In this document: one piece after another, positions 51,194 through 63,234 of the stretch
How positions within the stretch are numbered: position 1 is the stretch's first letter
Layout of the letters: every line of letters starts with the position of its first letter
Assembly (NCBI GenBank): GCA_014904845.1
Contig: MU119342.1
Coordinates: 62,001-126,000, forward strand
Length of the DNA: 64,000 nt
DNA from: Acephala macrosclerotiorum
Taxonomy: Eukaryota; Ascomycota; Leotiomycetes; Helotiales; Mollisiaceae
Direction: 5' to 3'
Position numbers and translations under genes: made by a program
The notes under the pieces: generated by a model
What the model was told of the DNA's origin: nothing
Seen by the model: only the letters and a program-made list of their open reading frames with translations
The model's database searches: none

Positions 51194-51742
51194 CTAACCA
51201 GAGGGGCTTTTAAGGACGTCTAAAATGGTCAGGTTGTCTGACCCACAGCCGTTGGGATTTGGGCCCGGAAAGCTCTGAAAGCCCAACGCAACAGGTGCCC
51301 GTTCCACAACAGTGTCTCCAACGTGCTTTTGCGAGTATATAATAGAAGTCTCCTGATTAGTATAGCATTCGCTTCGGATAGGGTCGAGGTTTGCAATAAG
51401 TAGTGGTGGACCGGCTGGCGTTGTTGTTGTCCCGCTTCCCGCGCCTGCGATATTGACAAAAGTGCATGACATGTAGTATTCACGGTTGCCCGAAGCGTTG
51501 ATCCAGGCCCTGTTTTATCAGCATCGGTGCAAATTTGTAACATTGGACGCCTACCAAGCAAATATGATTTTCTGACCAGTTGGGAAGTCTTCCGGGATCG
51601 TAAAAGTATAATTCTGATCAAGACTGTAGACATTGGTCACGTCGCCAGGAGTAGCCACGCGGGGACAATTGCCTTCCCAACTATGCACGACAACCCAAGT
51701 TTCCCCTTTATCATAAGAAAATGCTACTTGGCATGAAATTGA
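51194..51742 (-). pseudogene. AA11-like LPMO gene remnant, N-terminally truncated
   Basis: Reading on the minus strand from 51742: ISCQVAFSYDKGETWVVVHS, WEGNCPRVATPGDVTNVYSL, QNYTFTIPEDFPTGQKIIFA, an intron (51510-51554, 45 nt, GTAGGC...AACAG), WINASGNREYYMSC, AGPPLLIANLDPI and a stop at 51194. Exons join in phase. The signal peptide, the N-terminal histidine and the second copper His have been lost; upstream sequence has stops and no similarity. It is much closer to the decayed copy at 2.8-3.7 kb than to the intact gene. Confidence 0.85.
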
Positions 51743-53518
<1,776 letters not shown>

Positions 53519-54562
53519 ATGCCGCTAGTCTCACAATCTCTTGCTTTCAAGCAAACTTTCAGCAATATCGATATAGAAACGAGCGCACGGACTAAGCTAG
53601 ATCAAGCAGCAACGGCATACTACAAACCAGAACTAGCGAAAAGTGCCAAATTATTCCTTGAGAGTTGGCGTATCTTACGAAACGAATATGAAAGCGGTCT
53701 CTATAAGCGGCTTGATTATTCTTTACCAGTAAAAGAACAAATGCAGCAAGAACAATCTGTGGCACGGGAAAATAAAGGAAGAATGCTTTTGAGTTTTGTC
53801 GCTCTTCACGATCTTGCTAGGACTTGTTCTCGCATTAACGAAGAATACAAGGACAAGGCTGGCAAATGCAAACTCGATGTCTATGCTCTCCGGTACGGCT
53901 GGAAAGAGAATACAACTACCGAGGTGCTCGAAATTGAGGAGGACGATGAGGAAAACGATGGGATCAAGCCGTCCTGGCCTGAGGGGTCTGGCATAGCTCA
54001 TGTGCTACCATTGAAGGATCCGCTCGGGCGTTTGCTAGAGGAGGCAGATAGCTTCAAAGAGGCTGCATTTATTATTGCAAACATTTGTTCTCTTCAAGTT
54101 GCTTCTGTTTCCGAGCCATTGAAAGAACAACAGGACGGTTGCGACTTTATTCGCGACAGCCTGCTATGGATGCGCCGCAGAACTTCCTTTGAAATAGCGT
54201 CGGTCAAAGCTGCCAGTGATAGCCACCGCTTCAAGCAGATGCAAGAAAAGACCAAGAAAAATTCGGAGGACGATGAAGATGAGAGAACCCGAAAGAAACT
54301 GGTATTAAAAATGAACGACTGGGAATCTAAGAAAAAGCCGCTAGACAAGAAGAACGAGGAGGAGTTGAGTGATCTCTTTGACCAGCTCCATGTCACAAGC
54401 CTGTCGGAACAATTAATTCGTCAACTCGAGCGGTTCCACGTCACAGACGGAGCAGGTCTTTGGCCATACAAAGGTGAAAGTTTTGAGCATATACAGGAGA
54501 AAAAGAATGATTCGGATGACGAAGATGAGGAGGAGGAGAGAACTCTACTAAGGGGTGGTTAG
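53519..54562 (+). CDS. Hypothetical acidic helical protein, 347 aa
   Basis: A clean single-exon frame beginning MPLVSQSLAFKQTFSNIDIE. The first 240 residues are helical (LAKSAKLFLESWRILRNEY, SFVALHDLARTCSRINEEYK) and interrupted by an acidic stretch (LEIEEDDEENDG). The last 100 residues are very rich in Lys and Glu (KTKKNSEDDEDERTRKKL, KKKPLDKKNEEELSDLFD), ending DSDDEDEEEERTLLRGG. No motif or known family. The composition suggests a nuclear or nucleolar protein; this is inferred only. Confidence 0.62.
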   Translation: MPLVSQSLAFKQTFSNIDIETSARTKLDQAATAYYKPELAKSAKLFLESWRILRNEYESGLYKRLDYSLPVKEQMQQEQSVARENKGRMLLSFVALHDLARTCSRINEEYKDKAGKCKLDVYALRYGWKENTTTEVLEIEEDDEENDGIKPSWPEGSGIAHVLPLKDPLGRLLEEADSFKEAAFIIANICSLQVASVSEPLKEQQDGCDFIRDSLLWMRRRTSFEIASVKAASDSHRFKQMQEKTKKNSEDDEDERTRKKLVLKMNDWESKKKPLDKKNEEELSDLFDQLHVTSLSEQLIRQLERFHVTDGAGLWPYKGESFEHIQEKKNDSDDEDEEEERTLLRGG

Positions 54563-54947
54563 ATATAAAGATTTGAGACACTTGGAGATGTGATCGTATA
54601 CTCAACTATACGAGAGAACAGCATTCCTGTTGAAGATGTGGATTGGCGATATATTCTAGATAGATGCAGAGATAAGTTCCGTTGCTGAATGTTGTTTCTT
54701 TTGTCTCTATCAGATAGCATCTAATGTAATACCTATTTGCCCCATCTTCCCATTTTCCTTCTTATGGACATGAATTGGAAACAAACGTTGAAGTGCGCCG
54801 CAACTTGAGATTGAACGGCTAGAATAGGCTTTGGACTAGGCAGAACCACGAGTGTGTTAATTGTGGATCTCATAGTATTACTGAAGTTTATATGAACTGT
54901 CTGCGCGCTTATTGGAAATAATTTTGCTAAAAGGAGAAACTGCGAAA
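54563..54947. other. Intergenic
   Basis: Nothing recognised. Confidence 0.4.
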
Positions 54948-55214
54948 ATGCTCTGTGGGTGCATTAGATTCGGATCGAAGGCGAAAGCCGCATCTGATGA
55001 CGTTGAATCAGCGAGGCAAGATTCATCCACCTCAGAATGGAGTTTCCATCGGTCCGACGCGCCATCACCGCCCGAGCGCTTAGATATTAGCGCAGATGGC
55101 TCTGGGTCAGTGGTCCTGCCAGAAAGAGAGGTGGTCATGGAACCGAGTGTCAATTCACCCATACAGGCACTGGAGAATATTGATGAGATAATTCTATCTA
55201 ATACTACTATCTAA
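54948..55214 (+). CDS. Small hypothetical protein, 88 aa
   Basis: The frame is open from 54912, but the ATG at 54948 is preferred (MLCGCIRFGSKAKAASDD). The Cys pair near the N-terminus could be palmitoylated. The rest is Ser/Asp/Glu-rich and probably disordered, ending IQALENIDEIILSNTTI. It is convergent with the GPI-anchored protein gene, 9 bp away. There is no family match and expression is unproven. Confidence 0.4.
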   Translation: MLCGCIRFGSKAKAASDDVESARQDSSTSEWSFHRSDAPSPPERLDISADGSGSVVLPEREVVMEPSVNSPIQALENIDEIILSNTTI

Positions 55215-55223
55215 ATGCTCAAT

Positions 55224-55763
55224 TCAGAGAAAACCGGTTACAAGCTCCGTCACTACCGCCCAAAAGACCACGTGAGACCAAGAGACATCAGGACGAGTAC
55301 CTGGCCCAGCGACAACGCTTTGGGAGGTCGAAGAAGTACTGTGCTCTGGTAGACTTTGATTAGCTGTGGCACCAGTCACCATTTGGGAAGACCCTATAGT
55401 CGTTGGGAAGCGGTGTTGGCCAGTGGATGTAGCATTGATCATCTGCGTTCGACTAACCCCAAATGATGGCGGAGTATTGAACGGGGTGGCCGAGGTCAAG
55501 GACGTCTTACTCGATGTCGTCGTCGGTAACGTTGAGATTGTAGTGATTGAATTTGAAAGAGTGCCACTCGAATTTGAGGAAACGAGGTTGGCACAAGACG
55601 TGGGATTGCTTGTCATCAGAATGATTCCAGAGCCAACTTGACCATCGTATTGGATTTCTACGGTTGCTTCTGCTTGCAATCTTGTACAGCTCTCAGCAGT
55701 ATCAGATTGAGCAAAGCCGTAACCAAACAAGATGACCAAAAGTAGAGCACAATTTATAGCCAT
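55224..55763 (-). CDS. Probable GPI-anchored Ser/Thr-rich cell-surface protein, 179 aa
   Basis: An N-terminal signal peptide (MAINCALLLVILFGYGFAQS) is followed by a short folded part with two Cys (SCTRLQAEATVEIQYDGQ, NPTSCANLV), then a long Ser/Thr-rich region typical of O-glycosylated wall proteins. The last 20 residues (SWSHVVFWAVVTELVTGFL) are hydrophobic after small residues (VAGPGTRPD), the layout of a GPI-anchor addition signal. No catalytic domain. The function is probably structural or adhesive at the cell surface. Confidence 0.65.
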   Translation of the reverse strand: MAINCALLLVILFGYGFAQSDTAESCTRLQAEATVEIQYDGQVGSGIILMTSNPTSCANLVSSNSSGTLSNSITTISTLPTTTSSKTSLTSATPFNTPPSFGVSRTQMINATSTGQHRFPTTIGSSQMVTGATANQSLPEHSTSSTSQSVVAGPGTRPDVSWSHVVFWAVVTELVTGFL

Positions 55764-55995
55764 TAGACATTGAATTGGACTCTACACGGAGCACTACCCC
55801 CCCTCCTTTTATAGAGAACCAAAACTTGCATACAATAAAGAGCCAAGAACTGCTTATAGTAGAAGCCAAAACTGGCTTATTGCAGCACATATAAGAAGAC
55901 CATCTATCTCCTAAGCTTGGTCCTCAGATTTTACATCAGTTTCTAACGCCCATTGCTCCCTATACCACTCTGAATCGAACCTTCATTCTTACGAG

Positions 55996-57567
55996 ATGGG
56001 ACCACAAAAGAAGAAAGTAAGAATCGTGAATCAGGAAAAGGAGGCTAGGAGACATGAGAAGAAGAAATTGGCCAATGACGGGATTTCTAAGGCGCGTAAG
56101 GCACTCGAAGATACAAGAGAGACAAAGGCACAAAGGGAGGCCAGGCGGAAGCAACTGCAAGATTCTCTCGCAGCTGCATCGGAAGAACAGGCGAAGGCCG
56201 CGAAAATGGAGATTGATACGATCGAGAATGAGCTTCAACAGACTGAGCAAAGGCTAAGAGAGGTAGAAGCGGAAGAGGCAAAGTTCAAGAAGGATGAAGA
56301 AGACGCCGATAATGAGGACGTGCATGAAGAGATGGAGGTTATTTTTGATGATGGTGGGAATGACCCTGATAAACCGAAGCCTTCGACCGAGTCCATGGAT
56401 CCAGCGGAATTCGCAGCGAAGCTTATGACGGGACTGAGCATTTCTGACCGGAAAGAAGGCATTGACCTAACTCAGGATATCCAATTGAGGAACACGCAAG
56501 CGGTGGTCTGCTACAAGAGTGGATTTGGGAAGCCAGTTATTGTTGTCGATTGCGAAATCCCCAATTTTCCAATTTACCGAATTAGGAAGGATATTATGGT
56601 TCCGGATAGGACTCCAAACCTTATGAGGTGGAGACGCGGGGGTAAATGGAAAGATGTAAAGGCCGAAGTCAAGTGGAGGTCGAGAGATATAAAAGATATC
56701 CTAGGCATTGCAATTGAAGTACCACTGGGCTATAATGGAAAGCCAGAAGATCTCGTCCAGCCGATCCGACGTCTGTCGAAAAAGGAAAAGGAGAAATTGA
56801 TCAAAAAAGGGAAACCTATTCCAAAGGAGCCAAAGCAGCCGGATGTACAACTTATCGTCGAATGGTGGCAGGGGGTCATACCAGAAGGTGAAACTGAGAA
56901 GCGTTACACGAGTTTGGAAAGCAGATCATCGTGCCGTGATATTTGGAGGAAAAAGGGCGTCGCTGATGCCTTTTTGTTGGACGTGGCAACGAAGAAGGAA
57001 GCAGGGTACAGGCGGGCTGGTGGGCGGCACTCCTCAGAAGAAAGGAGCTTGTCTCCAATTAGAATACCAAGGGGTACACCGGGAGTTGATGATGACCTAA
57101 ACTCGGACGAGCCAGGAACAGAGGATGAGGAAGAGGAGGAGGAGCAGAAGAAGAAGAAAAAGGAGCGGAAAAAGGGAAAGAAGGAAGAGGAGGGCGAGGA
57201 AGAGGAGGGCGAGGAAGAGGAGGGCGAGGAAGAGGAGGACGAGGAGGAGGAGGACGAGGAGGAGGAGGACGAGGAGGAGAAGAAGGAGCAGAAGAAGAAG
57301 GAGCAGAAGAAGAAGGAGCAGAAGAAGGAGCAGAAGAAGAAGAAGAAGAAGGAAGAAGAGGAGAAAAAGAAGGAAGAAGAGGAGAAAAAGAAAAAGGGGG
57401 AGGAGAAGAAGGATGAAGCTTCGGTATATGAGGCCAGCTTGAAAGCGTTCGAGCCAAAATTCCGCATAATAGAACGCATCGAAGCAGGCGCCAAATTGAC
57501 AGCAGCACAAAAGGGGGAAATGATCGAGGCGTTCGACGCCTATTGGGAGAGGCAGCAAGCAAAGTAA
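55996..57567 (+). CDS. Lys/Glu-rich hypothetical protein, 523 aa
   Basis: An intact frame. An N-terminal coiled coil (ARKALEDTRETKAQREARRK, LRRVEAEEAKFKKDEE-like, about 1-115) precedes a central globular part (about 140-360) with AVVCYKSGFGKPVIVVDCEI, NFPIYRIRKDIMVP, LMRWRRGGKWKDVKAEVKWR and VQLIVEWWQGVIPEG. A pure Lys/Glu tract of about 110 residues follows (57120-57415), encoded by GAG/AAG triplet repeats that are likely to vary in length. The end (YEASLKAFEPKFRIIERIEA) is ordered again. No known family. The central part may bind nucleic acid, judging from its basic aromatic content, but that is speculative. Confidence 0.65.
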   Translation: MGPQKKKVRIVNQEKEARRHEKKKLANDGISKARKALEDTRETKAQREARRKQLQDSLAAASEEQAKAAKMEIDTIENELQQTEQRLREVEAEEAKFKKDEEDADNEDVHEEMEVIFDDGGNDPDKPKPSTESMDPAEFAAKLMTGLSISDRKEGIDLTQDIQLRNTQAVVCYKSGFGKPVIVVDCEIPNFPIYRIRKDIMVPDRTPNLMRWRRGGKWKDVKAEVKWRSRDIKDILGIAIEVPLGYNGKPEDLVQPIRRLSKKEKEKLIKKGKPIPKEPKQPDVQLIVEWWQGVIPEGETEKRYTSLESRSSCRDIWRKKGVADAFLLDVATKKEAGYRRAGGRHSSEERSLSPIRIPRGTPGVDDDLNSDEPGTEDEEEEEEQKKKKKERKKGKKEEEGEEEEGEEEEGEEEEDEEEEDEEEEDEEEKKEQKKKEQKKKEQKKEQKKKKKKEEEEKKKEEEEKKKKGEEKKDEASVYEASLKAFEPKFRIIERIEAGAKLTAAQKGEMIEAFDAYWERQQAK

Positions 57568-58289
57568 TCTTGGTCTATAAGCGTTTAGACTTTTGCTTTT
57601 GATTTTTAGTTTGGTATTTGCGTGGCAATCCTGGTTTTTATTTCATTCCGCCCTAATTACTGGCTATGTCCTTTATTGTTTTTTGGTCTTTATAATTTAT
57701 TTCTAATTTGGTTATTTGAAGAGATTTTGGAATTATGTGCTAAAAGGAGCAGATGTTGAGTTAATACTACAAACAAGAAAGGGACTTGATTTGGGCATTT
57801 GAATTCCTTTGGGCAGAGATGCTAAAGGCAAAGAGAGAGACGAAGATATAATTTATGGTTATTTGCGATTAATAGGCTATTAGGATGACTTTTTTTTTTG
57901 CATCGGGCTTTGTTTGTTTTTTTCCTTGGCTTCTTTACCGTTAATTACTGATTGTCTTTACTTGGGTAAAAGTTACTTTACAACTACTAATTCTTATTAA
58001 CTTTTCTATTGCTTCTACTCAATGCTTAATCGCTTTAAAGTAGCTACTAAATAGAATCTAAGATAAGTTGAGACTCGTGTTCAAATGTGTTTGAAATGTA
58101 ACAGAGATGTTCTACGCGAAGCAAGCCTTGACGCAGACAGCCGGTTTTGGCTTCGTTGTTTCCATTTGCCTACTAATTCATGACGATCCTGCCATCATAG
58201 AGAAGGTGCCAATTTCGGCTCCTACCCAATCTCGACAATTAGATATAAAGCTTTGACCTGCCTACTATTAGTCAATCACCACGCTCATC
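57568..58289. other. Intergenic, AT-rich
   Basis: Very AT-rich with T runs (for example 57891-57899). No gene seen; presumably terminator of the preceding gene and promoter of the ferric reductase gene. Confidence 0.45.
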
Positions 58290-60186
58290 ATGGAAATCAC
58301 CCTAGCATATGCCATCGCCTTGGGTGGCGTCCTTCTCATCCCTCTCCTTATCAATCTCCTTCCTTGGCTTCCGTATCTTACTTTCTCTACACCACTCTTC
58401 CTCCAACAAATTTTAAGATACCTAACATACTCTTACCTTGTTCGCCGTCATCAATTCTTGGGCCCGTGGACATGTGCAGGCCTTATAATTCAGCTTGTGT
58501 ACATTGCCTGCAACTCTTTCTGCGTTGGTTTCCGAGTCTCTGACGTTGCAAAAGCCGGTGTACGAGCCGGGAATCTCTCAGTAATCAACATGATCCCCCT
58601 CTTCCTAGGCCCACACCTGGGATTTCTCGCTGATATTCTTGGTATCTCCTTGAGCACCTTTCGATTAATGCACCGTTCCGCTGGGATGATGTCCTGCAGC
58701 CTGGTACTGTTCCATGTGCTCGCCATGCTCGTCTCCCATACAGCCTTCCCCTTACGTAGTACTGCAAACATTTCTGCGGTCGTAGTAAGTACCCTCGTTA
58801 CTATCATCTTTTTACCACTGACATTTTACAGAGTGGAGCTTCTCTGGGTTTGATAGTTGTACTTTCCTGGTCCTGGTCTCCGCTCCGCAGATGGTTCTAC
58901 GAGATTTTCCTTCGCTCGCACCAATTACTGGCAGCTATTGTTGCCACATCTGCTCTACTCCATATCCCGTCGGCGCTATTCCCTAGATTGTACTTCTACA
59001 TCTCTTTGGGGATCTTTATAGCCACTTCCGCATATGAAGGAGTGCTCTTGCTACACCGCAATGGAGTCGTCGCGCGTGCCAAAGGCAGAAAGTTGCCGAG
59101 AGTTGGAGAGGTCTTCAAGTATCCGGGTGAAGATGACAACAGCCCTGTACAATTAACGATAATTCCGCAAGAACCTTTGAGAATGGACGCTGGACAATAT
59201 GTTAATATGTATATCCCATCACTTGGCGTTCGCTCCTTTATTTTTATGCAGACCCATCCATTTGTCGTCGCCTCCTGGACTGGCAAGCGGCAGACGAAGC
59301 TAGAGCTCGTGATCGAGCCTCGTCGTGGATGGACTAAAATTCTCCAGTCTCGCGCCATAACTGCGAGCGGGCAGAGCGGAGGACTGGGTCGGGTGCTATT
59401 TACTGGACCACACGGCGCTATCGTACCGGTGGGCAACTACGAATATATCTTCATGGTTGCGAGCGGTTACGGTATCGTAGCGCAGTTGCCACTTTTGGAA
59501 CGGCTGGTTCAGGGCACGCTCGCTCGCGAAGTTCGAGCTCGCCGAATCTGTTTAGTCTGGGAGTTTGAAGACATCGGTGAGTATGCTCTCTAAATGTTGC
59601 TTGCCTCCCTTAACGGTTTTACCATAGGGCTTTACAAAGCAGTTTATCCGCTATTTAATTGGGTTTTGGTAGAAGATCGGAAATTAGGAGACAATTGTGT
59701 AAGTTGCAGCGTCAATTCAGATATCTCTTCCTAATACCGCCAGGCCCTTGCAATTTCGCTTTATTCGTCCCAGCTGGCGCCTGATGAGCTTTCAAAACGA
59801 GCCAAGATTTCACCAGAATCGCTCTCTCTCAAGGATGTGTTTAAAGCTGAGATCGCAGAGATTGACAAGAGGAAGACGCAGGAAAATGAAGCCGTACGAA
59901 ACAGGGAGGAAAAGAGGGCAGAGGAAATAGAAAGAGGACGAAGAGAGGTTATTCTAGAACGGTCGAGTGGAGAAGTCATCCATGAGCCTGGGGCCTTGCC
60001 CGTGTGTACAAGTACACCTAGAATGCTTATCACAGGTAAGACTGTCGCATATTGAGGGTTTGCTCTTGTCTAACGATTCAAGTATCTGCATCAACAAAGA
60101 TTCGGGATGAGCTAAGATCCATTCTACGAACTTCTCTCAATAAAGATATTACTTTAAAAGAGCTAGATTATCAGCCTTCACACTAG
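58290..60186 (+). CDS. Ferric reductase (FRE/NOX-type transmembrane flavocytochrome), 568 aa, five exons
   Basis: Exons 58290-58784, 58832-59576, 59628-59698, 59744-60035 and 60083-60186 keep one frame; introns are 45-51 nt. The membrane core has bis-heme histidines at 128, 142, 195 and 209 (LMHRSAG, VLFHVL, RSHQLL, LLHIPS), spaced 14 apart within each pair as in FRE/NOX proteins. The FAD segment is HPFVVASW (307-314). The NAD(P) side shows TGPHGAI and MVASGYGIVAQLPLL, then RRICLVWEFED, and the end VSASTKIRDELRSIL and LDYQPSH. Between them is an unusually charged insert rich in Lys/Glu/Arg (EIDKRKTQENEAV, EEKRAEEIERGRREV). The enzyme would reduce Fe(III) or Cu(II) at the plasma membrane before uptake. 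The complete set of conserved residues argues for a working gene. Confidence 0.88.
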
Positions 60187-60421
60187 CGTTATTCATATAG
60201 AATCAAATAGCCACTTTTTCAAATTGTAAAAGGAAATGTCAGTTCGAGAGCCAATCCCCTCAACAGAGGTGGATTGCTTTGGAAGCAGCCGAAACCTGAC
60301 GTCCAGACGCCAGAACGGGAGGCTTTCAAAAGTGACGCACTCAATTAGCAATAAAAAGGGCCATGCAGAACTCATCTGTAGAAATGTTCAAGAACTTGTC
60401 TATTAAATTTAATCATATAAT
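60187..60421. other. Short promoter region
   Basis: AT-rich spacer upstream of the sirtuin-Ulp1 gene. No defined site. Confidence 0.35.
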
Positions 60422-63234
60422 ATGGTAGAGCGAATTAAACTGGCCTCTTTGCCAGACTATGTCGCGCATTTGGAGCTACGTCCATTAATCAACGCATTAC
60501 GGGAGAAGAAGAAAATCGTTGTTATAGCAGGAGCGGGAATCTCTGCAAAAGCTGACAGTAAGTAGCTCTCTTTACATTATCCCACCTGCTAAGCTGTGAA
60601 GTCCCGACCTTTGACGCTATGCCAATGGCTAGCACAACAATATTCAATATGAGCATGTATAACAACGACAAGGATACAATACTCTTAAACGAAATGTTGT
60701 CTGATATGTATCACCGCGCGCAGGCTGCAAGCCCAACTCAATTTCACCGCGTGCTCGAAGCCATTGCCGACGAAGGTCGCCTGCATCGGCTATATACTCA
60801 AAATATTGATGGGCTTGACACGCAATTAGCACCATTAAAGACTCAAATTCCTTTGCCGTCAAAGGGGCCATGGCCGACGACAATTCAGCTACATGGAGAC
60901 TTAAAGACTGTTAGGTGCCAGAGAAATCCTCAACACTTGTCTCGCTTTGACCCAGCTTTGTTCGCCTCAGATTTGACCGCCAAAAAACCATCCATACCGA
61001 CGTGTACTGAGTGCAAGGCACATATGCGAACAGGGGAAGTTCCTGTCTTGAGACCCAGAGTCTGGCTATATCTTGATGACAACTATCCGGATGAGGATGC
61101 TATCAGCAGGGTCACTCATGCCGATCTGCAAAAAAAGCTCGATGCAGTTATTGTAGTAGGCACTGCGCTCAAGGTCAAAGGAGCAAAAGAGTTAGCAAAG
61201 GCTATGTGCACTGCAGTTCGTCAGCGTGGTGGGATCGCTGTCTGGATCAACCTCAAGGCCCCGACCCAGGATCTCGATTGGTTCGACCTCGTCATCGAAG
61301 GAGACTGCGAAACAGTGGCAATGCACGTGTCGACTTGGTGGCTGAAAGTCCCTCTTGTTTTGAGCGACAGCCAGATACAACAACTACAGCAGAGATGCAA
61401 GCCACTCTTTATTGCAAGGTCGCCCGTAGCCGCACTAAATCGAGTTTTGGCCGAGATGGATACCGACTCTCTCTCCAAAATCATCCAGCAACATGAAAAT
61501 AAGTCAAAGATCCTCAATATCAAAGATAATGGCAGGTTGATCTTTGCCTCCGCAGAGCAACCCCAAGTTACTAGCACAGGCGGTAGTACAGCTAAGCTCG
61601 CTTGGACGGCAGTCAACAAGCCATTGGCGGTACGAAGTGCCGCACCACCTAAGAGCCCGGATATCCTGCCGAAGCTGCCAGACTGTTGGAGAGTTGAAAT
61701 GTCAAAAAGACTGAGCGAAGTTGTTGTCGAAGTCGTTATTCGTAAGACTGGGAAAAACGAGACGGAAAAAGTACGTGCAAGTTCGAGTGTGGTCACTAAA
61801 ATTCTCGACCTTGGATACCGCGCAAAGCCAGAAAAGTCCCTCTGGCGCCTGAAGCCCGGAGAATGGCTTGATGACGAGATTATCAATGCATATCTTGAAC
61901 TCCTTCAGAGGTCTATCGCATCTCCGAGTCATATAATCGCAAATTCCTTCATCATAGAGATGAGACTCGATCAGCAGTACAAGTGGTTTACAAAGCTCCT
62001 TGACACTGGTACATACACAATATATCTACCAGTCAATCAAAAAAACTACCATTGGAGTTTCGCTGTTATGACATCAAAGAGCAAGGAGGATGCTTTGTGT
62101 TGGACCTATTATGACAGTCTTGGCGGTGAAGCTCCAGAGGCTCTATTGAACTGGATTCAACTTTGGTTCGGTAACAAAAGGATAGAGGGGCTGACGGTCT
62201 CATCTAATCCAAAACAGAAGAATGGCAAAGACTGCGGCCTTTTTGTCCTAATAGGCATTCGTCTCTTGACTGCTGGGCGGCCACATCTCACCCAGGCCGA
62301 GAGCAATGCTTTACTTCCATCGTTCAGGGAAAGGGTCTTGGCCGAACTCCTAGCTTCAAGCCTCGACCCTTCGGAAAGCCAATATCGAGAGCTCGAACTG
62401 AAGGAGACAAACGCCAAAGAAACCCCGCCGCAAGCCACTGAGGACAGTGATAGTGACGACAGTGATTGCGTGATTTTACCTGCGAAACCCGACGACCATC
62501 ATCGCAACAATCAGCCAGAGCTATTCGTATCGCAATCCCCGGTTTCTGATTCTAGTGGTTCTGGAGGAGACGAGAAAAAGAGTCCTGAACATATCGCTTC
62601 CGCATTTGCAAGGGAGGCAACGATGCTCAGTACGCTAAGAGAGGCCATAGCAATAGAACGCGCCACACAAAAACAACAGCAGAACTTAGCAACAGAGAAC
62701 CTGGAGCTTGCAGAGTTGTGGCTCATGATCAGAACAGAGAAACGGGCTCTGAAACAACGATACATCCACTACGAGTTTTCTCGCCAATTCTGGGCAGTGA
62801 TGAAGGATTTCAATAGGAGCCCACACGAACGTGGCCCAGTTCCCAAGGCTACTATCTCGAAGGTGATGTACAAACTTGAGATCACCGATCGGGCTACCTG
62901 GAAATACATCTTAAAACGGGCAAGGAGAGGATCAGTCTGGACTGAACTAATTGATATATTCAAGGACGATCTGGAGCACCCTAGTGTTGTGTTGTGCGCC
63001 GTCCCAAACGCGACGTACAAGTTAGAGGCACTAACATTGTCTAATCGTAAAGTATTTTTTGAGACAATTCGTTCGAGATTGAAAGAGCCAGAAAATGGGA
63101 TTCTGGCAAGACTCAAAGCTGCAAGTGCTCTATATTGGGCGGTGATACATAACGGCCTACCCATAGAGGACCTTCCCATAGAGTCCGCCAACGAAGACCT
63201 GCCCTTTGAACAGAAGGTCAGTTCTGGAAAATAA
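60422..63234 (+). CDS. Sirtuin (Sir2) - Ulp1 SUMO-protease fusion protein, 922 aa, one intron
   Basis: Exon 1 (60422-60557) and exon 2 (60602-63234) join across a 44-nt intron (GTAAGT...GTGAAG) that precisely restores the NAD-binding motif VVIAGAGIS...DIPTFD (residues 33-50). Sirtuin residues: YTQNIDGLD (110-118), catalytic His143 in IQLHGDL, Cys151/180/183 for zinc (one of the usual four is not obvious), VVGTALKV and VWINLKAP. A linker leads to a C48 (Ulp1) protease: LKPGEWLDDEIINAYLELL, His529 in NYHWSF, Asp550 in YYDSLG, Gln584 and Cys590 in NPKQKNGKDCGLFV, so the full triad is present. DSDSDDSDCVILPA (residues 661-673) is a canonical acidic SUMO-interaction-like motif. The last 250 residues hold a coiled coil and an unknown basic domain (RATWKYILKRARRGSVW). 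It may act on both acetylated and SUMO-conjugated proteins. Confidence 0.85.

Noticed and set aside
57059..57562. Long minus-strand frames of poly-Ser, poly-Leu and Pro-rich sequence
   Set aside because: They are the antisense of the GAG/AAG triplet tract in the plus-strand gene and have no coding logic of their own.
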